From assembly GCA_948146395.1 (NCBI GenBank), contig OX411556.1, positions 5,927,083-5,991,082 of the forward strand: a DNA stretch of 64,000 nt, given 5' to 3'. How positions within the stretch are numbered: the first letter of the stretch is position 1; each line of letters starts with the position of its first letter. Positions 1 to 12,600 of this stretch are shown here, one piece after another. The notes beneath the pieces are model-generated. The model saw only the letters and a list, made by a program, of their open reading frames with translations, did not search any database and was not told where the DNA came from. The stretch is from Fragum whitleyi. Taxonomy: Eukaryota; Mollusca; Bivalvia; Cardiida; Cardiidae. Position numbers and translations under genes: made by a program.

Positions 1-746
1 CTGAAAATTGGTCAGAATGATAATCTTTCTGAAATCTCGGACAAGTTCGAAATTGGGTCAAGTGGGATCAAAAACTAGGTCACGGGGTCAAATCTTAGAA
101 AATTCCTTTTCGACACTCTAGAGGCCATATTTTAGCCCAATCAACCTAAAATTTGGTTAGAATGAATATCTTGCTGAAATCTCAGACAAGATCAAAATTG
201 GGTCAAGCAGGGTCAAAACTAGGTCACATGGTCAAAATTAAGAAAAACCTTGTGGACACTCTAGATGCCATATTTTAACCCCAATCAACCTGAAAATTGG
301 TCAGAATGATTAACTTGATGAAATCTCAGACAAGTTTAAAATTGGGCTAAGTGGGGTCAAAAACTAGGACACATGGTCAAAATTAAGAAAAAAATAGTTG
401 TGGACACTCTATAAGCCATATTATAAGCCCAATCAACCTGACAATTGGTCAGAATGAATATCTTGATGAAATCTTGGACAAGTTCGAAATTGGGTCAAGT
501 GGGGTCAAAAACTAGGTCACGGGGTCAAATCTTAGAAAATCCTTGTGGACACTCTAAAGGCCATATTTTAGCTCAATCAACATGAAAATTGGTCAGAATG
601 ATGGTTTTGATGAAATCTCTGACAAGTTTAAAATTGGGTTAAGTCGGGTCAAAAACTAGGTCACAGGGACAAATTTAAGAAAAACCTTGAACATTTTTAG
701 ATTATTGATTCAGGTGAGCGATAAAGGGCCACTGTGGCCCTCTTGT
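1..746 (+). repeat. 3' part of a satellite-carrying hairpin-ended element (five ~145-bp units)
   Basis: Degenerate ~145-bp units with the shared core CAACCTGAAAATTGGTCAGA and GGGGTCAAAAACTAGGTCAC, ending in GGTGAGCGATAAAGGGCC...GGCCCTCTTGT. The end is a hairpin AGGGCC-ACTGT-GGCCCT followed by CTTGT. The left part lies outside the window. The same family is complete at 37030-38787. Confidence 0.85.
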
Positions 747-2279
747 TTTCTTTTTTGCATGAGCTCTCAATAGTTTACGCTATTTGCCTAACTAAACGTT
801 GAAAATAGAGACATATCTCGTTAAATGTTAAACATCCCAAACCCATATGTTTGTTCTAAACTTCACTTATTCACATTAACATACATATTGTGTAGTGTCC
901 ATTGCCTAGAAAAGGAAATTTAGGGTTCTTGACAAAGAATCCAGGGAGCGGCTGTCAATCTTAATTTTTTCCATCGTTGTTGTTGTCATCGTGCGAAAAC
1001 GTTGATATTTTGTGATATCTCTGGTTCTACTGAAGGCATTCACTTGAAAGCTGGTACACATGTTCACCGTCAAGAGGGGATAACCCTCAATGCGTTTTGT
1101 GCAATTATTCGACTTAGATTTTCATCCACCATCCAGAAATCAAGCAGTCCAGCAATCAACAGCCAAGCGTACGTACCGTAGGCGGTGCTCTTGTTAATAA
1201 CACGCTCCTGCGAAACGTTTGGTATCTCAAAAAACTTTGCGCATGAACAACATGATTGTTCAAATTGAAACGCAAAGGGGGTGCAATGAACCATGATCTA
1301 CTGAAACAATAACTCATATTTGTTGTAATAACCATTCAAAGTGCCCCGACGTTACGTTCTCTTCGAAGAAATAACGTCGTCTTGTTTGTTTAGACCTCTC
1401 CCAGTGTCGAGCCTTTAATAAGTTAACTTCATTGTTTCAAGTGCAAATGTTGTGCATTCAATCCCTATTTCAACACAGTTTGAATTTTTCAAATCATCCG
1501 TGAACTGTGCATTTTGTAGGACTTTCTTTCTCCACAGAGAGTTAAAAACTTAAAGTATCCCGAAAGCGCATCTTATTCGGTTCCCACAGCAAAGGTTCTT
1601 TAACAGACACATGGCCATATTTTGTTGCATGCTTGTATAATTAGCACTCACATCCATATGAATTATTCCCGACAGTTTCATCTAAATCTGGAGATTGATA
1701 AAGAAGGATATTACACTTGTCTTTTGGATATATTTTCATATATTCCAATTGAAAAAAAAAGATAAGATCGCTTACCAATGGTAGATGAACAACCGAAGGT
1801 GGGGTTGTTGATCGCGTTAGCCCAATGCAACAGCTTCTGAATATCATTTAAGCACTTTAGATTCTCTCAAAATCCTGTTCCTGCGTGGGATTGCCTCCCT
1901 TTTTTCTTATATCAGGCACCTTAATACCATATCGCAAAACAATCGTCGTATCGTTCCCGTTTGCGCAGTTAACGCGCAGTGAATAGAAGTAGGATCGAAG
2001 AGGGAAAGTAATTCGTTGCAAAAAAAAGTCGAAGTGCCTTAGAATCGACGATGAGCGCAATAAAAACGCCTGAAGTATCTGTTTATTCCCGAAAACTGTG
2101 AATACATGTATTTCTGGCTAACCCAGGGTGATCTTTCGTAGAAGAACAGTGCGATTAACGTGCACTACTACATGTACATGTCCTTTCTGCATTAATTATT
2201 TTCTATGCAGCTTTAAGTTAGAACAAGATGGTGTGAATGAATGTCACACTATTAACAAAGTTTTGATCAAATTTGCCCT
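747..2279. other. No recognised gene or repeat
   Basis: AT-rich, only short open frames (under 75 codons) without recognisable motifs. Confidence 0.6.
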
Positions 2280-2887
2280 TTGGTTGAGTTGGTGTTATTA
2301 TAAAATTAAAACTGAAATTAGCACTACCCTGTCACGCCCATATTCATTGGCCTTTAAAAGGGCCGTGATTTTTTTTAAATTATTTTTTAAGTTTAATTGA
2401 AAGTGGTAAATGGTTAGGAAATATCGTTCAAATATTCAGAGTGAAACATACACCGCCCTGACATGCCTATATATATGCCTCTCTCATAATTCCGACAACG
2501 ACTATGTGAAAGAGTCATACGAGGAACATTTTTAACAAAGTTTCATTTCAATTGTTCCAATAATTTAGGAGTAGATGTCGTTCAAAGATTTCAAATGAAA
2601 AAGTATCCACCTGCCATGCTCGTACATATTTGTCAATGAGAATTTCGCGAAGATTTTTTTTTAAAAAGGCCATCCAATGAACATTCTTGAAAAAAATTAT
2701 TTGAAATTTGTCTAGTTGGAAAGCAGAAGAGGTCATCAAAGAATTCAAAGTGTAAATATACAACGCCAACATTTGTGGGCCAATCAAAGTATTGCTTATA
2801 ATTCTGTGAATTACTCAAGGTCAAGGAACAATCTTACAATGTTTCATTAAAATCGATCCAGTAGATTAGCAGGAGATTTTCAAAAAA
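2280..2887 (+). repeat. Degenerate ~150-bp tandem units
   Basis: Recurring motif (ACTACCCTGTCACGCCCATA at 2320; ACCGCCCTGACATGCC at 2450; CACCTGCCATGCTCG at 2608; ACGCCAACATTTGTGGGCC at 2761) at 130-155-bp spacing, with AAGGAACAATCTTACAATG near 2823. A related pair lies at 16920-17135. Confidence 0.6.
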
Positions 2888-2889
2888 TA

Positions 2890-3203
2890 CAGTCAATCTT
2901 GCTCGAGCGTGCATTAAGCGACCACTTTAATTAAGCGACCGTTTTTAAAACCCCTTTTTAAGTCAAAATATCTGAAAAGTAGATATCACTTGTATAGAAT
3001 TATTGTAAATGAATCCTATGTAGTAAAAACTCACCCGAGACGATTCTATTGAGTTTTAATAGCATAGGATTATGGATAATCCCGCAATAGTATACTAATT
3101 CAATCAATTGAATTTGTAAACAAAACGTGCTTTAAGCGACCATTTTATTGAACGACCGTTTTTTGGTGGGCCCATTCGTGGTCGCTTATTACAAGTTTTA
3201 CTG
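2890..3203 (+). mobile_element. TA-flanked MITE (family 5, Tigger/pogo-like ends)
   Basis: 314 bp between TA 2888-2889 and TA 3204-3205. The ends CAGTCAATCTTGCTCGAGCG and reverse complement CAGTAAAACTTGTAATAAGC lead into AAGCGACCA, a style seen in pogo/Tigger-type elements. A decayed second copy is at 55559-55850. Confidence 0.8.
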
Positions 3204-3285
3204 TACTAATAAAAAATGCCACTCCCGTATCGGTTCAAATATTACCCATAAAACTGGTCCAGTCTTCTCTGCTTCTTTAGCAAAG

Positions 3286-3800
3286 TGTTACTTGCCAATG
3301 TAACAAGAACAAAGAAGCCAGCAACAAACTTTACAATTAACGATATTTTATTGACAATAATAACAGAATCATTGACGATATAAATTTAATAAAAACAAAC
3401 AAATTACAATACCCTGAATGTTTAATCCTAGAGTTTTAATTTTCAGATCCAACTGAATTAAGTTCCTGGTCCACAAATAATAATTCCAATAATACCGAAT
3501 ATAGAATTAAACACACTTTAAAACACACGTTTAAGATAACGAGAAATCCCCTTTTAGTTTAACACAGTACTACTAAATTAAACCATAAGTCTAAACTATG
3601 TGAACAAAGAATGCTGTAGGAATCCCTTTAATAGCATAGAACATTAGAAGATTCTAGAGTTTAAATGTCCTTTCTAGAAAGCTCTAAAATATTCTACATA
3701 CGTGTTTACTTAATAGTCAAGGGATCGGAAATTTCCAGACTTACTCTAAAAATAGACACGGGAAAACCATTAGGACACATTTGATTATACATTTATAACA
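3286..3800 (-). repeat. Solo LTR of the same LTR retrotransposon family
   Basis: In reverse complement it begins TGTTATAAATG, passes through stretches matching the full element (TTAAAGGGATTCCTACAGCA, GTGGACCAGGAACTTAA) and ends ACATTGGCAAGTAACA. It is flanked by a 4-bp duplication AAAG (3282-3285, 3801-3804), the same duplication length as the full element. No internal gag-pol lies nearby, so it arose by LTR-LTR recombination. It is clearly older than the copy at 41051. Confidence 0.87.
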
Positions 3801-4636
3801 AAAGGCTACACGAGTTGACGTGCCATGTTTATACATGTCCCTTATAAAACCAACTCTTTCAAATAAGGGCAAGGCCTTGGCGGAAGGTCACGACGTCCGA
3901 CGTAATATAAAATGTAAAAAAATAAAAAAAATATATATTTGATTCAAGTCCTGTAATCATTTTTACTTTGTGTTTTAAAGGATTATGCGCAATCGTTTTC
4001 TACTTATGTTGAATATTTGTTTTACGGCCGATGAGTAATATATCAAAACACATAAACTAACATTATTTTGCATGAACAAATAAATCTATCCTGGCTCCGA
4101 TTGATACAGTGTTTATCCTGTCGACTTTTCATTACTTTTGAATTTTTATCCGAGAGAAGTGTATATGTTTCTTTGTGTGTGCGTGAATCGACATGACTGT
4201 ATTATTTAGATTAAATTTTTCATTCACGTGAATTATATATATGACCTGTCACGCAAAAAATCCAACTAGGAAGTCCGTGAAATAAATGATTGAAAAATAT
4301 ATTTTTGGCAGTACGGGCCAACTGGAGTCACATTTCAAAAATTCCAATACGCGAGTGTAGAAATATCATGCTAGATTGGAAAATTAGCCTAAAGCGAAAA
4401 ATGTATAAACTATACTATAGGCATAAAGTTGAACATCGTCTTTAGAATAACATTTTGTACCAATGTGAAATCTTGGACTACAACATAAAAATTAAATTCA
4501 AGACCAGATGAGTAACGATTCGATGATTGAATTCATTGACACCTTCACTTACATACGCACTGAATATGCTTTATTGAAAGTCGACCTTTATTTTCAAAAT
4601 TCTTAGCAAATAAATTTGGTGGCCAAAACTCATGAA

Positions 4637-4873
4637 TGAGCCTGTGCGTGACATTTCCAATAATTTCAAATGTGCGCCAAGCAAAGACCCTAGCCAGCCT
4701 GTGCATCTACACAGTCTGTCCAGAATCTTCACTTTGCGCTTTATGGGTAGATACCTTACTCAAAGTATCTTTAGACAGAAAATTTTTAAATCGCGATATG
4801 TGACTGTTTAGGCTGCTCATTATTTGCACCTCTCGTGCATGTCAAACTGTTGGAAATGTCACGCACTGGCTCA
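4637..4873 (+). mobile_element. MITE family 3, copy
   Basis: TGAGCCTGTGCGTGACATTT at the left and GTTGGAAATGTCACGCACTG at the right; interior GCCAAGCAAAGACCCTAGCC, in the opposite orientation to the 11825 copy. Confidence 0.82.
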
Positions 4874-5040
4874 AATTTCTTTAAAGTTACACCACATTAT
4901 TGTGTAACACTTTTAGAATATTGTGCAAAATTAAAACTTGAAATTGATGGCTACTTTTAACTTCCAGTTAATGCAGTATAATATCTCCTTCTTTTTAACG
5001 ACAACTCACTATCTCTGGATCATCAAATTCATAACTTCTA

Positions 5041-5273
5041 TATGAGCCTGTGCGTGGCATTTTTAACAATATGGAACTTTCATGAGATGCAAATATCGAG
5101 TAGCGTAGAAAGCCATATATTGTAAATATAAAGTTACCTGATGGTCCAAAATACTTTATCTATCTACTAAATGCATAGTGAAGGCTCTGGCCAGACTTTG
5201 CGGATGCACAGGCTGATTGGACTCTTTGCTTTGCGCATGTTTGAAATTGTTGGAAATCTCACGCACAGATTCG
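5041..5273 (+). mobile_element. MITE family 3, copy
   Basis: TATGAGCCTGTGCGTGGCAT at the left, TTGGAAATCTCACGCACAGA at the right. Interior closely follows the 11825 copy (AGTAGCGTAGAAAGCCATAT). It lies 170 bp after the previous copy. Confidence 0.82.
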
Positions 5274-5711
5274 TATGTCTTAAACATGGAAATTGCTAAA
5301 ACATTCTCCTGTACATTAGCCTTACGAAATTGTCAATGACTCTCAATATCTGGTAGACTTGTACCCCGTTTTCGTTCATGCCCCCCCCCTTTCTGACGCT
5401 ATCTAAGCGGAGCCGAATAATTGACGTCATTATGAACGTTACCTAACAATCGCATACTAACGTTCTAGTTACTCTTTTTTTTTCAAGACTCGTCTCCGAC
5501 AGACGACTGTGTATTTTGAAAATTGTGTGATACAAGGATTCTGTTAAATTTGTAGAATATCAAATTACCCCTTTTAATAAGGAAAGGGTTCGCAAACTTT
5601 TGCCCATGCGTATTGAACTTTCGAACTAGAAAAGGATGAGGACAAGACGATGATATGCCTATTGTGTTTTCTCGCGGTCTCAGGATGACAACATCTTACG
5701 GTTTTGTTTGA

Positions 5712-5720
5712 TTGTTGTTG

Positions 5721-5785
<65 letters not shown>
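5712..5785 (+). repeat. (TTG)n(TTA)n microsatellite
   Basis: Four TTG-type then about 20 TTA trinucleotides. Confidence 0.95.
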
Positions 5786-7108
5786 TATAGACTGATTACT
5801 GCCTCCGAGACTACTACTTGTCTAGGTTATATACATACACGGTTTACAAAACGTTGACCAGTTGAGAGTTTTTACTGGTACTACACCTTAAACTGGAACC
5901 CTTCTGTCATAAATTCGGACTGCATATTGGAATCGAGGACCACCAGTGTGGTTAGGCTGTTACACTTTGTCACTATCAACCATACAATAGCTTATTTGCT
6001 TCGACGTTTATAACAACTAGCTTTGTTGTGAAAGGACAATAATTAGGGCCTAATTTCAAGACTTTCCTCCAGCTTCCCTCGACTCGAACTGCTCGAAATA
6101 ATTACCTTTAATTGGTGCGTGAACGATTTTCATGGCTAAGGACGGATTGGTATTCCAGGACGTAAGGTAGGTTCGAGGTCACTCGTTTTAGTGAAGGTTT
6201 CTCGAGGAACAGGGACCAGTCCTTCAACGTCACTCAATCTCGCGTTTTAGCATACCACCCAAATATATAGTAGTATCGACAGCTACTAAAATGGTCGATT
6301 TGCGCAAGAACAGAATTATTTGTTGAAAAATAACATATATATTTTCCCCTACTCATGTTGATGGAACACATCAAATCAAGAATTTGACAGATTTTCACCT
6401 TATTTTGATCTGTAGACAAACAGCTTAGAAGGCCTACAAAGGCGAGGATTCCCCTATTCAGAACTGCTGCAGATACTGGTCTCTTTTTTACCTACAGTGT
6501 TCTATTTAAGTCGCGGATAAGAAAAATCGTACGTAGAGTATGTGTAGCGATTGCTTCCGTAGGAATAGTAGACGGTATTGTTTTCGCGGAACCGCGGTGA
6601 ACAATAGTTTAGCGACAATTCCGAGAAATAGACTACATTTGATCACTGCGTTTAAGATGAAAACATTCGCGAAACGTTACTACCGTTCCTATGTGCAAAG
6701 CGTCGGACAATAGTTAAGCATATGCAAACATCCAATTGCACCCTGAACACAGACAATCGGTTTTACTTACGGCCATCATAGACAATTTTGCATTGCCTCT
6801 TAACGAGAACCTTCCATATATCGACCCAATCCCTGTATATAAAGAAAGTTTTAGCCAAGATCGCTTGTGCGTTGTCTCATTTGATTTGAACTCGAAGACA
6901 TTTCGATCTAGCCTCTGCACAACCATTTATCATTTTTGCAATATTTCTATTTCTATGTAATTATTTGAAATACCCTACATGTAATTGCGTGTTTTGTGCA
7001 TTCTTCTTTAGGTGGACAGAATGTCGCGTTATATAAAAACGAGCATTGAAAAAATGTCTTTCCATTTGGGCATTTTTTAGATACCAATTCAATATCCACA
7101 TGTAAATC
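5786..7108. other. No recognised gene
   Basis: Short overlapping frames on both strands (near 6234, 6714, 6736) with no known motif. Nothing supports a gene. Confidence 0.55.
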
Positions 7109-7110
7109 TA

Positions 7111-7676
7111 AACTTAAACCAACTTCTAATCGGTCACTCAATGCTTAATGAAGTTAAAGATGCGAGTGTTTTATGATTTCCGATAGCCCATGCACTTTGT
7201 AGATAGCAAAACCAAAATGCATAAAAAAAACTCTAAAGGGAAAGCAATTTAACTTGCATGAGAACATGAGTACCCCAAATTACAAAATTAACATTGGTGG
7301 GTGGGGTAAAACTAAAAAATTCACCTCATTTACGCAAAATGAACGTCTAAAATAATGTTTTCTTTACTTATTTCTATTCAGCTACCTTTAAGGCATCGAA
7401 AGCATAATGAATTTTCAACAACATTACGGTGTTTCTCCGAGTGAAATTTCGAAAATTTCCTGCATTTTTCGAGTTGTTTGACTTTTTAGAAGTAGGGTTG
7501 GTGTCTTCTTTTGTCTGCTACAATCGTTCTGTCGGTTCTTTTTAAACAATTCTTTCACCAAAATCCTCGAAATTAAATTGCCTTTGCATGAACGTAATGT
7601 TCTATTCAATTCTTTTATTGAAAGTGTGTCGAAAAGAGGAAAACATGCAGTGACCGATTAGAAGTTGGTTTCAGTT
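7111..7676 (+). mobile_element. TA-flanked MITE (family 1), second copy
   Basis: 566 bp between TA at 7109-7110 and 7677-7678. The ends AACTTAAACCAACTTCTAAT / reverse complement of ATTAGAAGTTGGTTTCAGTT match family 1 with a few changes, and the interior shares AAAATTAACATTGGTGGGTG. Non-coding. Confidence 0.87.
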
Positions 7677-7894
7677 TAGTGTTGAACTGACATCGAAGAT
7701 TTCAAGACGAAATATTATTTGCTGCCAGATTGGATCGCCGTCGCGACATTTTTTTTCCAGGGCCGGCGATGAGTCAAAAATTGCATAGCCAATTAAACTT
7801 GGCGATCGGCGAAGTGTCGACGACTAGTTTCTGGTTTCTTATGAAAGGAAAAATGTCATAAACAATCGGGAACTCTCGGCGATTTTCGCTACAG

Positions 7895-7995
7895 TTCCTT
7901 TGCTTGTCAGAAGCAATTTATTGTATTTTTACAATGTTTTCTCAATCATAAAATCACAGGCACGTAAAAAGCAGGGATTAAACAGCAAAGGGTTA
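7895..7995 (+). repeat. Dispersed repeat, inverted copy at 14650-14765
   Basis: GCTTGTCAGAAGCAATTTAT, TTTTCTCAATCATAAAATCA CAGGCACGTAAAAAGC and CAAAGGGTTAA recur in reverse complement at 14660-14760. The short open frame at 7900 is part of it. Confidence 0.7.
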
Positions 7996-8905
7996 ATTAC
8001 CGAAAAAATAAAACACATCAAAATTACTACACTTTTACCCAAGATAATTTCCAGTTTACGGAAAAATCTGAGCGGTGTCCCGAAAGGTCAGTAAAAGATT
8101 AACAGTTGTGTTGACCAGAAGTGGCAATTGTGAAAGATTCTGCCATGTTACTTTCAAATTTGTCCATAATTGTGGGAAGACAATATCTTCAGGGATTCGG
8201 ACAGATTTATAACTCTCAGGACTGTACAGGAAATGGGCGGCAAAATCAGGATACAAAACGCTTGGAAACGCTTAACTTATATCCCGCTATGCACTTTGGT
8301 ATTTGTTTCTTAAATGCTGAATAGGTATTCTATATTTAATTTCAAGTGAATTTCCAAAATGAAGTGGTTGTGATTCTATTTTAAAAGACCTCGTAATTAC
8401 AGCTTTGTAGCTATGAGGGCTTAGAATTACCTCGACTACATATCTTCTAATACTCAACCATTATTTAGAAATCAATTTTTTCAATTGAATCCACACTTCA
8501 ATATGCATGTATTTTCGCGTGAACATGTAAATTATCAATTAACGACTCATTATTTTGATCCTTACCGGCCATGTTAAATTGATAATATTTACTGTGAAAA
8601 GACAAACATTGATACGCAACACGCGTGGTATCAATGACCTATTTAAGAAAATAAACCTACAAACTATAATGCAGACGATATTTTAAAAACATAGACATTT
8701 CGAAAACCGTGTAACTTAAACCGAAGTAAGAAGTACTTATATTACAATGCAGTCTGTTGAAATTGAAACAAAGAACTATTTCATACATTTATGAAGATTT
8801 AATATCATTTATTACATGCAACGTACATTGAGAGTTTTAAAAAAACGTAAACAATTAAAAACTATTGAATTGCATAATTTTGGCAACCCGGGATTAAGAG
8901 CTTAA

Positions 8906-9020
8906 GGTAGTGGAACTCGTGATTATTCACAATTTAGACCGAAATCATTAGGAAACCTCGATTAACATAGTTGAAGTTAATTTCTCACGAACGTTGCGGA
9001 AATATAAAGGGCTCATTACC
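8906..9020 (+). mobile_element. TTAA-flanked palindromic MITE (family 4), short copy
   Basis: 115 bp between TTAA (8902-8905) and TTAA (9021-9024), starting GGTAGTGG and ending CATTACC. TTAA targets are typical of piggyBac-type elements. Confidence 0.75.
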
Positions 9021-9067
9021 TTAACTGCTGTAAGTGCTAATCGTCGGTGGAAGACCAAAATGTCGTA

Positions 9068-9499
9068 CAGATAATAACATCGTGAAATTGACAAGGTGAA
9101 TGACTTTGGAATGATTAAGGAATGAAATTGAATGAGAGTGAGGAGCGAGTTTTCGGTGAATTTAATGGGAGGTAATCCCATACCGCAAATTTTGTTCAGG
9201 ATGAACAAAATTAGCGCTATTACCTCCCTTTAATAAAATATGCATAAAGGTTTTATAGTTAGCTACCTATTTCTTCAAGAACCTATGAGACGCTAACAAT
9301 TTGAAGTATGTCAGTGAAATCGCTTTTTTCTTTTTCAAAAATTATTTAGAATGACCTTGTTAGTTCTATATTTTTAAATGGGTTTGAGCGTTTTTGAATG
9401 GTTTGAGTGAGTGTTTCGAATGAATGAATGGAGCGCTAAGTGAGCGATTTAAAATGGTTTTGCTTGAAGTGAATAAAAATTTCAGGATGTAACTAACTG
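9068..9499 (+). mobile_element. TA-flanked MITE (family 2), upstream of P450 copy A
   Basis: 432 bp, TA at 9066-9067 and 9500-9501, ends CAGATAATAACATCGTGAAA and TAACTAACTG. The interior carries ATTACCTCCC and GAGCGATTTAAAATGG shared with the copy at 19627. It ends 157 bp before the ATG of P450 copy A, so it is part of the promoter region. Confidence 0.88.
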
Positions 9500-9656
9500 T
9501 ACATGTGTGTATCATCACCTCTATTAAAGCTGTAGATACGATATTTTGGTCATAATATTTACTTACACATATCTTTACACACCTACGATAAGTTGCACTA
9601 CCTCCTCAAAATACACTACACGTATTAAACGTCAATGTGAAAGATCAAGTTTCAAG

Positions 9657-12600
9657 ATGGCTTTAGGAATAACGACTTTTCTCATATTTGTCTTCGTTTT
9701 TCTCGTTTCGTGTTTTTTCCTTCGAAGACGCAGAGATGTGCCGCCTGGACCGCTTGCATTGCCCATATTTGGAAGTGTTGGCTTTATGTGGAACTTATAT
9801 AAAAGTGGATTACCTCCTCACAAAGCGTTTACTATGGCTGCACAGAAGACCGGGCCTGTTTTAGGAATCTGGTTTGGACCGAAACTTATGGTCGTGTTAA
9901 ATGGGTACGATATAATACGTCAAGCCTTGGTGGAGCAGGCCGCGGATTTTATGGATCGTCCGAATTGGTTGCCACTAGTTCGGAACAGCTTAAAGCGAGG
10001 AAAGGGTAAATGAATTGGTTATGTTAATATTATTTGTTTTATACCTTAAAAGATAAAAAAAAAAAAAAAAAAACAGTATCACCTTACCGAAAAGTAAATA
10101 GATTTTCCATTGCTATCTTTGTGATTGGTAAAAGCTCATTTATTTAACATCGATCGGAAAACAAGTTCTTATAACTTAGATTAATCTCTCTCGAGTCTGC
10201 TTTTCTGAAAATTCACAAATACTCGCGCCGAATGTGTGGGCCAATGAAAGAACCAAGATCAATAGCCGCTCCCGGGTATCGAACTCAGAACCTTTGAGTC
10301 AAGAGGCCGAAGCTCCACATCTAGACCACATGAGACTGAAAATAAAATATACCGAGTTTTTGCATTTTCCCCTTCATAAACATAAATAATATTTAAGTAT
10401 CAAGACGCCACGATATAACTGAAAGATTATTGAAGGCGGAGTTAAACCCCTTTCAATCAGTCAATCAATCGGTCGATCAATCAATCAAGTATCAAGATTT
10501 TTCAAATTGTGGTAAAAAATCAAGCATCATTTGCCTTAGCATAGCCGTTGAAAGTAATGCAGCGTTAAAGTAGTGGATCTTTAATAGTTACGGAACATTC
10601 GGAACTCGTGATCTTTCACAATTTCGACCGAGGTTTCTGAATGAAAATCACTAGGAATACTCGGTTAACACTGTTTAAGTAATTACTTCCCGAGACGATG
10701 CGAAATTATAACGGGTCTACTACCTTAATAGAATATATGGGTCGTTATGAAAAGTCAGCGAGCTGAGAAGAATATTAGTACGCCCAAATCCGATTAAGAA
10801 TCTTTGCTTTAAAAAAACGTCCCGTTGTCGGTCTGGTCTGATCGAGAACTGATCGAGCTTGGTCGGCACGAGTGACCAGGGAAGGTCGAAGCTACAAAGT
10901 GTGGTCGACATCAAACGGGCTTCTTACCCGATTATTTTGTATATGTCAGCATTCTCGTGTACGGTTGAGTAGAACATTTAATCGAGAAGCAAGATCCAGC
11001 TGGCCGTAAACCGTTTGTAGAGAACGAGTGATCGGAACGATAAATTTTACCCAACCTGTACAAAAAACATTCCCGAGTGATGATATTCATAGTACGGAAG
11101 CTAGTATGCACCCTCAGAATGATGATATTCATAGAACGGAAGCTTGTATGCACCATCAGAATGATGATATCCGTAGTACGGAAGCTAGTATGCACCATCA
11201 GAATGATGATATCCGTAGTACGGAAGCTAGTATGCACCATCAGAATAATGATATTGTAGTACGGAAGCTTGTATGTACCCTCAGAATGATGATATCCGTA
11301 GTACCGAAGCTTGTAAGTACCATTTTATGATGACATCCGTAGAACGGAACCTCGTTGGTAACACAAGAATGATGATATATAGTAGACTTCATCGACACGT
11401 TAACCGCATCTGTCTCCTAAATTACGACAATAATTCTTTATGTATCACAACTTTATGACTCGAATATTTTGTCATTCTGAACATGGTTCAAGATTTAAGA
11501 TGTGGATTAATTTGCACATGGAGTTAAGACTTCAGACAAGAAGTAGTTTCGAATGGCCTGTATATCAAAAAGAGGTCGCCTGAATTACGACAACAAGTTG
11601 CTATATATCATGTCAGGATGGTGTAATATATATATACTTGTTTACGACAATTTTGCATCCTGATGTGTTTTTCATGTCGTCGTCACAACATTATGTCATC
11701 ATTCGGGGGTTTCATATAAGCTTCTGTACTGTATGATCCTCTTTTCTCGCGCTTATTCAAAATCTTACACGAAAGAAAAGAATTGGACTGCTTTGTGGTC
11801 ATATGCCTTTAAGTACGACGTTATATATGAGCCTGTGCGTGACATTTCCAACAATTTGAAATGTTCGTGAGATGCAAAAACTGAGTAGCGTAGACAGCCA
11901 CATACTGTAAATATTAAGTAATCTGATGGTCTACCCATACTTTGAGACTTAATCCATCATCTACTAAACGCATATTGAAGACTCTGGTCAGACTGTGCGG
12001 ATGCACAGGCTGGTCAGAGTCTTTGCTATGCGCATATTTAAAATTGTTGGAAATCTCACGCACAGGCTCATATTTTACATTCCAGGTTTAAGTTGGTCGA
12101 ATGGGGAGGAATGGAGAAAAGTTAGAAAGTTTTCACTGCAGCATTTGAGATCATTTGGATTTGGAACTGACAAAGTAGAAAGACAAATACTCGAAGAGGT
12201 AGAAAAGGTGACAAAATTACTTAACGAAACAGATTCAAAAGTGTACGTCAGTGGGAATATGTTTGTGAGAGCGGTTAGTAATGTCATTTGTGGTTTTATA
12301 TTTGGTAAAACTTTCGAGTACGATGATCCAACATTTCTCACATTGCTTGAGATCATACGGTTTGCTCTGGCTGGGCAAGGCTTCTTCGCTGTCACTAATT
12401 ACATACCAAAATCTATGTATCCATTATTCCCGAAGGCAAACGCAAAATACCAACAGAAGATGGAAAACGATGAGACGTTTCGAAGAATTATTGGCCAGTT
12501 TATAAAAGCTCGAGAGGAAACGTTTGATGAGAATAATATCCATGACTTTCTTGAATATTATATCAAAGTGAAGAGGGACGAATCTTTAGAAGACAATCTA

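Larger units (their letters stand above)
10006..12085 (+). other. Intron 1 of P450 copy A
   Basis: A 2080-bp GT-AG phase-1 intron. It contains a poly-A run near 10056, a minus-strand tRNA-like SINE with its tail, a TTAA-flanked palindromic MITE, a 42-bp minisatellite, and a 249-bp inverted-repeat MITE that ends 12 nt before exon 2. Apart from about 400 bp at 11376-11824, it is mostly repeat. Confidence 0.85.

Noticed and set aside
9546..9656. Upstream in-frame Met for P450 copy A
   Set aside because: Adds residues before a normal P450 anchor and has no counterpart in copies B and C; ATG 9657 fits the family.
11079..11375. CRISPR-like array
   Set aside because: Units are contiguous with no spacers and the genome is eukaryotic; it is a minisatellite.
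11995..12085. Open frame extending P450 copy A exon 2 upstream
   Set aside because: This part is the end of a MITE; the acceptor at 12084-12085 and phase match with exon 1 define the true exon border.
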